64,000 bases of DNA from contig JBAOHZ010000009.1 of the NCBI GenBank assembly GCA_037045225.1, positions 3,396,001-3,460,000 of the forward strand, read 5' to 3'. The DNA comes from Nitrospira sp. (GTDB taxonomy: Bacteria; Nitrospirota; Nitrospiria; Nitrospirales; Nitrospiraceae). Positions 35,508-44,923 of this stretch are shown in pieces. Both the position numbers and the translations under genes were made by a program. The notes beneath the pieces are model-generated. The model made no database searches, was not told the DNA's origin, and saw only the letters and a program-made list of their open reading frames with translations. Positions within the stretch are counted from its first letter, which is position 1; each line of letters starts with the position of its first letter.

Positions 35508-35828
35508 ATGGCGACCTTAACTCAGATGCTGGCGGAGCAGGCGAAACTCATCGGCGAAGCCAAGTCCTCGCTGGAGGCAGCGTTCCAAAAGCCCCCGACG
35601 CAGGCCGCGACCATTGCTGCCCGGGAGAGCACGGTGGCGGAATTGAAGTCGCGGGTGGCCAACCTGACAGAGGCCAAGGCGACCATCACTAGGCAAATCG
35701 ATCAACAGGTGGCCGGGTATCAGTCTGAAATCACGGCCCTGGAAAAACTCATTGCGGAAGATAACAAGCGATTCGGCGAGCACCCCACGCCTCCGAGCCC
35801 GATACGGGGGAAGGGGCGTGGTAAGTAA
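35508..35828 (+). CDS. Small coiled-coil protein
   Basis: 106 residues, almost entirely helical with heptad-like spacing: LAEQAKLIGEAKSSLEAAF, then ESTVAELKSRVANLTEAKAT and ITALEKLIAEDNKRFG. AAAGGAG lies 7 bases before ATG 35508. The last 15 codons (HPTPPSPIRGKGRGK) coincide with a GC-rich inverted repeat at the gene's end, so the tail may come from repeat sequence. It may be a chaperone or a linker for the DUF4157 cargo gene that follows, or a particle accessory; nothing in the sequence decides this. Confidence 0.7.
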   Translation: MATLTQMLAEQAKLIGEAKSSLEAAFQKPPTQAATIAARESTVAELKSRVANLTEAKATITRQIDQQVAGYQSEITALEKLIAEDNKRFGEHPTPPSPIRGKGRGK

Positions 35829-35858
35829 CGGCTGTGGCCGTCCGCGTCTGAGACATCG

Positions 35859-38360
35859 ATGGAGCGGGTCAATCAGGCACGAGCAGCGTCCGTGCAGCAG
35901 GAAGGCGGGGCGACGCTGCGCCGGAATGCCCCGGTGGCCTCTCCTGCGTTCGACGAGACTTCTGACGCAGGCACACGAGCGTCCGGTTCCCTCTCACCTC
36001 GGTTTACGTACCACCCGAGCCGATTCGGAATATATCCACGTGGGGCGTCAGGCCCGGTTCCCTACCGGATCGGCATGGAGCGAGCCTTCTCCGCCGATCT
36101 GTCCGGTGTACGGGCCTACTGTGGCGCCTCCGCTCTCCTGAGAGACTCCGGTGCCCGAGCTGCTGCCTGGCCGGAAACGCTGGTCTTCGTTTCACCGAAT
36201 CCTTCCCCGCGTGTGGTGGCGCACGAAGTCGCGCATATCCTGCAATATCGTCAGACTCCAGCACCTATCGCTGAGCGGCGAGGACTGGCGTCCCGTCGCG
36301 ATCCGGCGGAAGCCGAAGCCGGTCGTGTCGCGAGCCTGTTTGCGGCCGGCGCCTCTATTCAGGTGCAGACCCATTCGACCATTGCGCCGATGTTCTACAC
36401 CGACGAGGAACCAGGTTCCGAAGAGTTTCTCGCGGATCGTCCACCGCTCTTTGCAGGCCAAGAGGTGGGCACCTGGGGAAATTCGTGGCCGGCGAGTTTG
36501 ATCGCGCGCGAGCGGCTTGCGGTGAGTGTGCCTGACACACAACGTAGCCACGCGATTGTGGAGGCCATTGCGCGGCGCGAGCCGATTGTCATTCTCCATG
36601 AATATGGTCGTCTCTGGCTGTATCGGCTGGAATGGGAAGGGCTCTCCGGCCGCTATTCCCGATTCACCAACGCCGAGACCCTATTTCACGAGGGGACGAA
36701 CGAGCGAGGCAACTATTCCGTCTCCAACGTGCAAGGCCGGACGGAAGTCGAAGCGTTTGTGACGGAGGACGGCGGGGTTCTGTCACCGCCTGGCGCAGGT
36801 AAACTCTTCTCCCACACCGGCGGAGAATTTGAAGATCCCTTGGTGTCGAAGGTTCAGAACGCGTCGGCCTTTGTGAACGGCATGCTTGTGGGGCTGGAGA
36901 GGGCGAATTTTACAGCCTTGGCGGCCCGGCTTCGTCGTATGGCCGCCCTCAATATGGTTTTCCCGACCCCGTTTGCCATCGGGGCCGTTCGTGGACTGGT
37001 CGATGAAATGCTTGAGCTCGTGCAATGGCTGAATCCCCAACAGTGGGTGGCCATCGAAGCGGCGGCGCGCGAGACGATTCTGCTGCTGAGCGATCCGGAC
37101 GGAGAGGAATTGGCCGCTTCGTTGGGGGAGGAGTTCGGGCGAAGCCAGGCGGATGTCCTCGATACACTTCTGCAGCAGAGCCTGCCGATCTTCGCCTATG
37201 AGGTCGGCAAGTTGATTGGCCCCACGATTATCGAGCTCCTGCTCGCGTTGGTCGGCATTGAAATCGGTCCCATGGCAATAATGCAAAAGTCGTTGGCTGC
37301 GATGAGGCAGGTTCCTCGTGTGGCTGGGATGCTCCGCGATTTCGCGCTGGTCTTTCCTGATTTGCCCGACACATCCACACCTTCAGCGACGCGGCTTCCC
37401 GATCAGGCACCGGGCCATGTTGCAGTTCCGGATGCGTCCACCAACTCAAGTCCCTCGGTCGCAGCACGACTCCCTCAGGGGTTGCCCAACCTCACGCGCG
37501 AGGAACAGGCGCTGTTGGCCAGAACCGGCAATCAGGTTGAGTTTCCCGATGCCCTCCCGCAGGACTTGGCCGATCAGGAACTGGCCGTCGTGAAACGTTC
37601 TACGAAGCGGCCCACCAGCGGGGGCGATGGAAAGTATGTCAATGAGGTGGATTTGGGCAATGGCCACACCTGGAGAGAACAGCCCAATGGCACCTGGTGC
37701 CGGTTCTCGGATAAGCCGACGAATTGTACCGTCCTGATCCAAGAGCCGGGACATCAGGCGCCTGGGACGGTGGTGGCGTTTGCGTCTCGGAAGAGCAGCC
37801 TGCGCGAAGTCTATTTCGGTTGGGCGGAAAACAGAGCGGGCGCCAATGTCGAGGTGGCGTTGCTCCGGAGCAGAGGCACATCGGATTATCCGGAAGGGAC
37901 CTACGTGGTGGTTGTGGGTGGGGGGGGTGAGTTCGTCTATCCGGGGGATACCAGCCAGCCGTGGATCATGGTGGCCCACAGCCATCCTGGCGCAGCGGCT
38001 CAGCCTGGCTATGTGAATCCATCGGGTAAGGACATGCAATTGAGCACACGCGGAGGCCGGGGTCGGGCGAAGGCGAGAATCCAGAAATGGATTCATTCCC
38101 AGGCACCGGACGGCACGTGGCGAGAAGTGGAATATGGGGTGGATCTGGATCGCGAACAATACTACGTACAGCCGACGGGCGGAGAGCCGATCTTCTTCGA
38201 TGAGATTACTCCTGAAGACCTGCCGCGAGATGCAGCTCTCAGGTATTGGGAGCTGGAAGAAGCCGGGATGGAGCGCGCGCGGATCGATCTGATGATCGAA
38301 CAGAATGGGATCGAGTTTTATCTCGGCTGGTATGCGCGCCAGTTCAGATTCGATCCGTGA
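35859..38360 (+). CDS. DUF4157 cargo protein 4 with JAMM-like C-terminal motif
   Basis: 833 residues. A divergent eCIS core domain lies at about 60-130 (YRIGMERAFSADLSGVRAY, then HEVAHILQYRQ, HEVAH about 121). The middle is helical with hydrophobic segments (IFAYEVGKLIGPTIIELLLA) that may insert in membranes. A linker of YVNEVDLGNGHTWREQ and GTWCRF follows. The C-terminus contains VAHSHPG (about 707) and, 12 residues after the second His, PSGKDMQ: an HxH...SxxD arrangement like JAMM/MPN metalloproteases, with EVYFGWAE as a possible glutamate source. I infer a metal-dependent hydrolase toxin. A G8 tract at 37920-37927 lies in the coding region just before this motif. Confidence 0.8.
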   Translation: MERVNQARAASVQQEGGATLRRNAPVASPAFDETSDAGTRASGSLSPRFTYHPSRFGIYPRGASGPVPYRIGMERAFSADLSGVRAYCGASALLRDSGARAAAWPETLVFVSPNPSPRVVAHEVAHILQYRQTPAPIAERRGLASRRDPAEAEAGRVASLFAAGASIQVQTHSTIAPMFYTDEEPGSEEFLADRPPLFAGQEVGTWGNSWPASLIARERLAVSVPDTQRSHAIVEAIARREPIVILHEYGRLWLYRLEWEGLSGRYSRFTNAETLFHEGTNERGNYSVSNVQGRTEVEAFVTEDGGVLSPPGAGKLFSHTGGEFEDPLVSKVQNASAFVNGMLVGLERANFTALAARLRRMAALNMVFPTPFAIGAVRGLVDEMLELVQWLNPQQWVAIEAAARETILLLSDPDGEELAASLGEEFGRSQADVLDTLLQQSLPIFAYEVGKLIGPTIIELLLALVGIEIGPMAIMQKSLAAMRQVPRVAGMLRDFALVFPDLPDTSTPSATRLPDQAPGHVAVPDASTNSSPSVAARLPQGLPNLTREEQALLARTGNQVEFPDALPQDLADQELAVVKRSTKRPTSGGDGKYVNEVDLGNGHTWREQPNGTWCRFSDKPTNCTVLIQEPGHQAPGTVVAFASRKSSLREVYFGWAENRAGANVEVALLRSRGTSDYPEGTYVVVVGGGGEFVYPGDTSQPWIMVAHSHPGAAAQPGYVNPSGKDMQLSTRGGRGRAKARIQKWIHSQAPDGTWREVEYGVDLDREQYYVQPTGGEPIFFDEITPEDLPRDAALRYWELEEAGMERARIDLMIEQNGIEFYLGWYARQFRFDP

Positions 38361-38375
38361 CATCGGAGGTGCGGG

Positions 38376-39588
38376 ATGACCGGGATGCAAACTCAGTCAC
38401 GTCCTTCCGGGAGTGTCTCCAGTAGAAGTGCGGTATTGTCGGACGGGCGGCGCGGTGATCGATCCTGCTCCTGCGGCAACACCTGTCAGGATTGTCGAGC
38501 CAGACAGGTGACAGACAGGTTCCCGCACAGCTGGACTGGCGCCATCCCACCCGTCGTCGACGAGGTGCTCGCGTTGCCGGGGGAGCCGCTGGAGGCCGGA
38601 CTACGTGCGCAGATGGAGTCACGTTTCGGGCATGATTTTGGGAAGGTGCGTGTGCATCACGATGGGAAGGCGGCGGCTTCCGCTACGGCGGTTCAGGCGC
38701 GGGCCTATACGGTTGGTCGGGACGTCGTGATGGGCAACGGGCAGTTCTCGCCGGAGACCAGGATAGGGCGAGGATTGCTGGCTCATGAATTGACGCATGT
38801 GGTGCAACAAAGTCGTGGCGGCGGCGCCTCGGCCGGTGCCCCGATTTTACAGCGTGCGGGATTTGGCGAGGTCAAAATTGCCGAGTCGACACAGAGCGGG
38901 ATATCCCACCCGTCCGGTGACCTTGCCGCCGGATTGCCCGCGCCGGATTGCCGTATCCCTTTTGCGCAGCTGTTTTGGCTCGATGCCATTTACCATCCGC
39001 AAAGCCCCGCCTGTTGTTTTGCGCAGGTCAGCCTGAGAAGCGATCCCAATCGTCTTCGGCGTCTTTCGAGCCGATCATCTGATTGAAGGGCGTCCCGATT
39101 GCGAGTACGGCGACCAGCGGCAGCATGACTTCTGGATCGGCCCATGGAGAATTCTGGAGATTACTCCGAGGCTGATGACTGTGGTGAACATGTGCGGAGA
39201 AGAGGAGACTCTCGATCTGCAAGGCCAGGGCAGCGTCAGGGGGGAAACGGTACCGGCGGCGAGTCGAGCGGCAAGCGCAAAGCCGGAAGCCGTGGATCCC
39301 TCGCCGGAACACATCGTGGAAGAGTCTCAGGGGCGATTGGGTAAGACTCACGACATACGGTATGATTCCGGATGCGATGTCGTGTCCTTTCAGCCGCACG
39401 ATCGTGCGAAACCAGCCAGAATCTACAAATGGGATCCCGGCCAGGAACTTTTTGTGGATGAGCAGGATCCGACGAATGGACAAACGCCGGGGCAGTTGGA
39501 ACAGATGGCTGGAATCGTCTTGAAGGAATTCCAGGACGGGTCGTGGGAGGGAAAGAACTGCGGCGAGCTCCCACGCTGGGCATTGTGA
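38376..39588 (+). pseudogene. DUF4157 cargo protein 5, frameshifted
   Basis: The first frame (38376-39086) encodes a cysteine tag (CSCGNTCQDCRARQ), RFGHDFGKVRVHHDG and HELTHVVQQ (about 137): a full eCIS core domain. From about 39037 that frame becomes low-quality (LRRLSSRSSD, then stop), whereas the next frame reads VFGVFRADHLIEGRPDCEYG, HDFWIGPWRILEITPRLM and VVNMCGEEETLDL and continues to 39588. A single-base indel near 39037-39050 would join them into one protein of about 400 residues. GGAGG precedes ATG 38376. A sequencing error in this assembly is the main alternative to true decay. Confidence 0.72.
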
Positions 39589-39591
39589 GTC

Positions 39592-40890
39592 TTGTGCCAC
39601 GTGGATTCAGTGGCGCAGCTTGTCAAAGAGGGGGCATTGCTGGCAGGGCCCGGCCATCAACAGTTGCAGCAGCGGGGAGACGACACCGGTCAGGTGATCG
39701 GACGACCTCCTTCCTCACGCGCTGAAGCGAATCCACCTCCGGGAGAAAGGAATGTTGTCCGGCAAGACCGGCCTCGGCTTCACCATGACCTCGGCCGGAT
39801 ACCGGTGTTTCCTCATCGTCCTGCTGCTGCGGGGGAGCCTCTGTTCGTCGGTAGCCCGACCGGCCTTGCTGAACAGGAGGCCGAACAGGTCGCGCGCCAT
39901 CTCGCACAGGGGCCGCAGGAGATGTCTGGTCTTGGTCGTGGCGTGAGGGACAGAATGCGTGGGCAGGGATCGTTACAGGATGTGGTGCGGGTAGGACCCT
40001 CCGTGGCGGTGAAGCAGGTCTCGCGTTCAGGAGGCGACCCTCTGGACTCAGGCGACCAAGGCGCTGTTTGAGCCGCGTTTCGGCATGGACTTCGGGCGAG
40101 TAAGAATTGTCGCGGACGCTCGCGCGGAGAACGCTGCGATCTCGGTCAACGCACGCGCTTTTTCAATCGGGGAGAAAATTGTGTTTGATCGAGGTGTCTA
40201 TGCGCCTCAGACATCGGCTGGTCGCGCGCTTCTCGCTCACGAATTGGCGCACGTGGCCCAGTATCGCCTCGGGGGAGCCGGGTCTGTGCCTCGTTTGTTC
40301 AGGAGCAAGGGGGACAATGCCGATGCGGTGCGTGCCGAGGTTCAACGCCTCACCGAAGAGATGAACCTGCTTGCTGCGAAAAATGCCTGGTCGGGAGTGG
40401 ATAGCGAGCCTATCGCAAGATTGAAACGCTGGGAGAGGAGGCATTCGTGTTTGCGCCGAATCCCGCGAATCTTCACTTTCTCGGCGCGCAGGCAGCCCGC
40501 AACCTGGGTGATATCCGCCGGTACAAATCATTGGCGCAACGTGCGAGAACGGCGCTGATGGCGGCCGGTTCGACGGCAGACGATCCACAGTTGCAAGCGG
40601 TGGACGATGAACTCACGGCGATCGACAAGACCTATGGGGCAGTCAGTATCGCTCCACGGTCAAAGCGATCAGGGAAAGGCAAGGAAGGCGAACCGTTCGG
40701 CCCGGAGCTGGTTCCGTCGGCGATGCCGTTTGCCGGGGACCAGCGAGCGAGCATTGAACATGCGCGCGCACAAATCCTTGAGAGCGGTTCCTTCTCAGGC
40801 CTCCTTCCGGCCGGAGCCTATACGCTCGGCAATCAGACGTTTACCGTGATTGCAGGGACCAATATTTCCGGGGTGCTGTGGGGCGAGTGA
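39592..40890 (+). pseudogene. DUF4157 cargo protein 6, broken by at least two frameshifts
   Basis: Three frames must be joined to make a normal eCIS cargo protein. Frame one (from 39592) has a tag-like region and EQEAEQVARHL, then GGDPLDSG. The core resumes in frame two near 40050 with ATKALFEPRFGMDFGRVRIV and LLAHELAHVAQY. Near 40405 the frame changes again: NAWSGVD continues as RAYRKIETLGEEAFVFA and NLHFLGAQAARNLGD to the stop at 40890. The start is uncertain (TTG 39592 or GTG 39601) with no ribosome site. It lies directly after another frameshifted cargo gene. Confidence 0.7.
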
Positions 40891-40930
40891 GCCTCGAACA
40901 TGTGTCGTCGCATAGGCACTCTTGCTTGCG

Positions 40931-41116
40931 CTATCCCATGGCCGCCCAAATTTTCTGAGCATTTTCCCCGGTAAACGTCATGTCGTCCTGTGCGGAAGAG
41001 CTGCGCTCGAAATAGATATGTAGCAAGCCCCCTCCGAAATGCGCTTCCCGGACGAGATCGAGATTGATTGCCACCTCACCGGTACGCTCTTCATCCTTCA
41101 CTTTCACGAATCGCAT
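40931..41116 (-). CDS. Small conserved-looking hypothetical protein
   Basis: 61 residues, beginning MRFVKVKDEERTGEVAINL. Mixed strands and one helix (GENAQKIWAAMG), no cysteine or membrane segment. AAGGGG precedes the ATG on the minus strand at a good distance, and codon use looks coding. A run of ten G (C on the coding strand) at 41147-41156 lies 31-40 bases upstream of the start. It converges on the broken cargo gene. Function unknown. Confidence 0.6.
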   Translation of the reverse strand: MRFVKVKDEERTGEVAINLDLVREAHFGGGLLHIYFERSSSAQDDMTFTGENAQKIWAAMG

Positions 41117-41486
41117 AACATGTACCCCTTTCTCATCGATGGCTGTGGGGGGGGGGCCATGCCAACCATGGCGTCCCGTTTCTCACAAGAGAGCATACCG
41201 CAGAGGTGCGAAAATCGAGAATGAAGGTTTGAAATGAGCATGCCCCGGTAGAGGATGGTTCAGGTTTCGCGGCGAGACCTAGAACAGGGATTAGATGGCA
41301 GGCGTCACACGTGATGCATTAGAACCCAGCCCCAGATCAGGATGGACCACAAGATCAACAGCGGCATGACGAAGCCCTGTTGATGTGTCTGAAGCAGACA
41401 ACGCGAGGCTGGAACGACGAGTGAGTCAGCTATGGGTGCGGCGTCAGCCTGGACAGTGACAGGTGAAGTGTTGGCGGAGAAACGGC
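41117..41486. other. Gap with G-tract; no confident gene
   Basis: Holds a 10-base G run (41147-41156). A weak minus-strand frame (41305-41520) ends in a hydrophobic segment (LLILWSILIWGWVLMHHV); it has no ribosome site and overlaps the rhodanese end, so I do not call it. Otherwise nothing is recognised. Confidence 0.4.
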
Positions 41487-41945
41487 TTACTTCACTAAGG
41501 GATGGCCGGCCTTTTGCCAATCATCCAGCCCCATTACGACGGCTGTGGTATGGGTGAACCCCAACTCCGCAAGGGATTGGGCCGCAAGGGAGGCCCGATT
41601 GCCGCTTTGGCATTGCAGGTAGACAGGTTTGTTTGTGTCGAGGTGGTCCGGAAACCCGACCTGTTTCCAGATTTGGAATTCGAGCAGTCCCCGGGGAATG
41701 TTGACCGCGCCCGGCACATGTCCGGCCGCGAATTCCTGCGGCTCGCGCACATCTATGATTAATGCCTCGCCGGGACTCGCGACGACTTTTCGATACTCCT
41801 CCATGCCGATCGTTTTGACCTGTTTCTGTGCCGCTTGAATCTTTTCTGTGACCGACGCTGGAAAGGTTTGCGCGACCGCCGATGATGGAACGGATAGGGC
41901 CGTCGCGATTGCGACGAATATGGATGCTGAAACCATGCGGTTCAT
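41487..41945 (-). CDS. Periplasmic rhodanese-like protein
   Basis: 152 residues. An N-terminal signal peptide (VSASIFVAIATALSVPSSAV, cut after AVAQ) exports it. A single rhodanese domain follows: ALIIDVREPQEFAAGHVPGA and the active-site loop CQSGNRA with the catalytic cysteine, ending GLDDWQKAGHPLV. Single-domain periplasmic rhodaneses transfer sulfane sulfur to cyanide, thiols or haem-protein partners. The start at 41945 (MNRMVSASIF) is preferred to a longer frame because it gives a standard signal peptide. Confidence 0.88.
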   Translation of the reverse strand: MNRMVSASIFVAIATALSVPSSAVAQTFPASVTEKIQAAQKQVKTIGMEEYRKVVASPGEALIIDVREPQEFAAGHVPGAVNIPRGLLEFQIWKQVGFPDHLDTNKPVYLQCQSGNRASLAAQSLAELGFTHTTAVVMGLDDWQKAGHPLVK

Positions 41946-42088
41946 AGGGTGGTTCCTTGTATGGCATCTGAGAGTAGGGGTGAGTATCTGCGCCGGTATG
42001 ATCATCACAAGGAAAAGTCTACGCGGTTCCCGTGAATGGTTCAAGCTACGGCTGTGTGCTGCGTGCGGCGAAATTTCCTGCTCAGCTC

Positions 42089-42523
42089 TTAGACGAACCG
42101 TCCGCGCTCATCGGTGGAGGGGGGCCGGCATGCGTCGGTCTTCCCCATCCACTCGTAACGATGACGCGCAACATAGTCGTACAGGGCATCACGCAGGGGG
42201 CGTGGAATCAGCATGCCGAGCGAGAATAGGGGCCAAACGCCTGAGAGGTGTCGGACAATTCTCAGCGCAGCCGTGGATTTGGTGTAGACGTGAGTCTGCT
42301 CCAGTAGGAGGAAGGTGGAAAAGTCTTCGGTTGAAAGCTGCAGCGTATGCAGAATCTGCTGCCCCTGGTCGGATTGAAGGGTGCCGAACTTGAACTGCCC
42401 GTGGGGATCGTGCGCGATCACAAAGTTCACCCAGGCATTGCACCAATTACACACACCGTCGAATACAATGACCCGCTCATGCCTGGCCCACTGATGGGAT
42501 CCCGGATCAAGTCTGCCCGTCAT
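42089..42523 (-). CDS. DCC-family thiol-disulfide oxidoreductase-like protein (DUF393)
   Basis: About 144 residues with the family signature VIVFDGVCNWCNAWVNFVI: the DCC-type DGVCxxC motif near the N-terminus. FKFGTLQSDQGQQILHT, VYTKSTAALRIVRHLSG and IPRPLRDALYDYVARHRY complete the usual pattern. The family has a thioredoxin-like fold, but its substrate is unknown. GGGAG lies 9 bases upstream of ATG 42523; in-frame ATG 42532 and GTG 42580 are alternatives. Confidence 0.85.
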   Translation of the reverse strand: MTGRLDPGSHQWARHERVIVFDGVCNWCNAWVNFVIAHDPHGQFKFGTLQSDQGQQILHTLQLSTEDFSTFLLLEQTHVYTKSTAALRIVRHLSGVWPLFSLGMLIPRPLRDALYDYVARHRYEWMGKTDACRPPSTDERGRFV

Positions 42524-42769
42524 GGCCTGCATCTCCCGAAGAAGCGAGTGCTGAATCCGCTCCCGACGGAGTGGAATCACGTTGTTCAGACGCCATCGTC
42601 ACGAACATTGTAACGATTTGCACGCAGGCCGGTCCATGATCTCGATTTATCTGTTTTGTAGGCGTATGCTTTTTCGTGCGGCGACGCGCAGGTTCCGGCC
42701 GGGAGGCGTTTGGCTGTGTTCGAGGAGTGAGGCAACCACAGGGGTGGGGACAAGAAAGGTGGGTGCAGC

Positions 42770-43366
42770 ATGACTGGTAAAGGCTTTTTCACCGGCCTCG
42801 TAGTCGGCATCCTGACAACCATCCTGTTGAGTCAGTGGGTGTTCAGTGCTGCGAGCAAGGAGGCGAAGGCGGTCCCCTGTTTGCCGGCCGACATCGTCGC
42901 TGATTATGTGCATAGCGTGATCCAGGCCGATCGGGAGTTCTACGCTACCGACATCGTGGAGCGGATGCAGTTGCGGGGGATTGTCTTCGCCGCAGAAAAT
43001 TGGAGAGAGACATCGAGGCTCCCCCTTCCTGCTCAATTCCTGATTGAATCGGGTCGGCTCGTCGCCCAGCGACACAATGGAGTTCGATTCCGGCTGATCA
43101 GTAATTGGGCGATCAACAAAACGAATCGGCCGGTCACCGACTTCGAGCGGGCCGGTCTGACCGAGATCCTGGTTAATCCCGATCGTCCCCATACCGGTGT
43201 GACGACCGAGGGGGGCAAGCCCGTCTTCCAGGCGCTGTACCCGGACAGGGCCCTGTCCCAGACCTGCGTAAGTTGCCATAATGCGCACCCCAATAGTCCA
43301 AAGAAAGATTTCAAGCCGCATGACGTGATGGGGGGAATCCTACTGACCCTCCCGCTTCCTCAGTAA
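42770..43366 (+). CDS. Tll0287-like haem-binding sensor protein (DUF3365)
   Basis: 198 residues. An N-terminal membrane anchor or uncleaved signal (FFTGLVVGILTTILLSQWVF) places the rest in the periplasm. RFRLISNWAINKTNRP and QALYPDRALSQTCVSCHNAH match the DUF3365/Tll0287-like domain, a PAS-like fold carrying a c-type haem at CxxCH (CVSCH). Such domains sense redox state or gas. The protein stands alone, with no kinase or cyclase output domain, so a redox or electron-transfer role is equally possible. ATG 42770 lacks a strong ribosome site. Confidence 0.87.
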   Translation: MTGKGFFTGLVVGILTTILLSQWVFSAASKEAKAVPCLPADIVADYVHSVIQADREFYATDIVERMQLRGIVFAAENWRETSRLPLPAQFLIESGRLVAQRHNGVRFRLISNWAINKTNRPVTDFERAGLTEILVNPDRPHTGVTTEGGKPVFQALYPDRALSQTCVSCHNAHPNSPKKDFKPHDVMGGILLTLPLPQ

Positions 43367-44368
43367 ACAGTGCATCCTGGACGGACGGTCTCTCCGGTTG
43401 AGGTGCAGGGGGGAAGAGTGAGCTGGCAATGCGTCGCAATCAGCCTGTAGCCTGCTGGGGACATTTTACGCAGAGACTCTATGCCGTCATCGTCCCCGCG
43501 CAGTTGACGCACACGAACGCAGACCTCACGCAGCTTATTGAGCAATGACCCCGGATCGACCACCCAATCGAGCATGGGGGAACGGTCCCCCTCAACATGA
43601 GCGACGGCGACCGATCGATCTCCCTCACGGTCAGTCGTGACAAGGTCGTGGAGCGTGCCTCTCCACCTCAGCGGCCCGCGACGGGCAAGCCTCCGGCGTT
43701 GGCCGACAACAATAGTCTCGTGGCGGGTCTCACCAAATCGTTCAGCTTCGACGTCGGCGAGGCGAACCGGAAAATTTCCACCCGCAAGATTCAATCACGT
43801 CTCGCAAAGACGCCTGCGTCGGCACCGGCAGTCGACTCCCGGGTGAGTCTGCGCCGGACGATGGAGTCGCCCGAACCGGCACTGACGTACAACAACGCCG
43901 AATGGGGCTTGCTCGACGATTGTCGGTATGCGGCATTGGAGAGGTTCATTGTGACGGCCAAGCGTGGTTTCTAGGCCGACTTGGCGAGTAGTCCATGTGT
44001 GGTATGGAACTTCATCGCCTCATTCGAACTCTCGCTGGTTGCGCCGATCGTATACGATTTGATTTATGGCTTCGTCGGACCGTGGCCTTGCCTGATGGCG
44101 AAGTCATGCCGGTCGACAAGCGCTTTGATCGACGGGAGGCCGATAAGCTCTTTCTGGAATTGATGGCGCAGAGTAAGATTGCATACCGGAAGTGCAACGT
44201 GGCCTATCTGGCCGTCCGCGCGTTCGGCGGATCGTTTTGGCGGCAAGGGTGAGCGCGCGAATCGTGCGATCGCAAGGTGCGCCGTCAGACGAATTCTTCA
44301 GCCTTCCCGCTGCCTCGTGTTGCCGAACAAGCTGAATCGGTGCGTGCCTGCAAGGAGAGGTATCGCCT
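43367..44368. other. Unresolved stretch with competing weak frames
   Basis: A plus frame (43597-43974, 125 residues, with WGLLDDCRYAALERFIVT near its end) and an overlapping minus frame (43360-43794, 144 residues, with MLDWVVDPGSLLNKLREV) are mutually exclusive. A third plus frame (43995-44252, 85 residues) follows. None has a good ribosome site or a motif I recognise. This may be decayed sequence or hold one small orphan gene. Confidence 0.35.
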
Positions 44369-44923
44369 ATGACCACCCAGTACTACACGGCCTCAAGTCT
44401 CGATGGATTCATCGCGACCCTCGACGATTCTCTGGACTGGCTCTTCCCCCTTGGTGATATCAACGAGACAGGGTATCCGTCGTTCATCAAGGAGGTCGGC
44501 GCCCTGGCGATGGGGTCTGCCACTTATGAATGGATGCTGCGCCACGTCATCCGTCCGGACGGGCGAGAACAGGTCGCCTGGCCCTATTCTCAGCCCACCT
44601 GGGTGTTCTCAAGTCGTCGCCTTCCCAACGTGGAAGGTGCGGACGTCCGATTTGTACGCGGGGACGTTCGCCCGGTTCATGCTGACATGAAGAAAGCGGC
44701 GCGTGGCCGGAACGTCTGGTTGGTCGGGGGAGGTGACTTGGTCGGGCAGTTCTATGACGCCGGACTCCTTGACGAACTGATCGTGCAGGTTGGGTCGGTC
44801 ACCCTCGGATCAGGCAAGCCGCTCCTGCCTCGCCGGATCACCTCGCCCTCCCTCATCCTGGAGTCGGCCCGTGCGATCGGGCCCGGCTTCGCAGAACTGC
44901 GATACCGTGTGCCGCGTGGGTAA
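44369..44923 (+). CDS. Dihydrofolate-reductase-family protein (RibD C-terminal-like)
   Basis: 184 residues. MTTQYYTASSLDGFIATLDD is the N-terminal strand-loop of RibD-C/DHFR-like proteins. ALAMGSATYEWML, VWLVGGGDLVGQFYDAGLLD and LIVQVGSVTLGSGKPLLPRR complete the fold with the NADPH-binding GGGDL loop. Stand-alone members are NADPH-dependent reductases of unknown substrate; riboflavin synthesis is not implied without a deaminase domain. AAGGAG precedes the ATG. Confidence 0.88.
   Translation: MTTQYYTASSLDGFIATLDDSLDWLFPLGDINETGYPSFIKEVGALAMGSATYEWMLRHVIRPDGREQVAWPYSQPTWVFSSRRLPNVEGADVRFVRGDVRPVHADMKKAARGRNVWLVGGGDLVGQFYDAGLLDELIVQVGSVTLGSGKPLLPRRITSPSLILESARAIGPGFAELRYRVPRG

Noticed and set aside
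41305..41520. Minus-strand frame with a hydrophobic end
   Set aside because: No ribosome site, overlaps the rhodanese 3' end, low-complexity N-terminal half.
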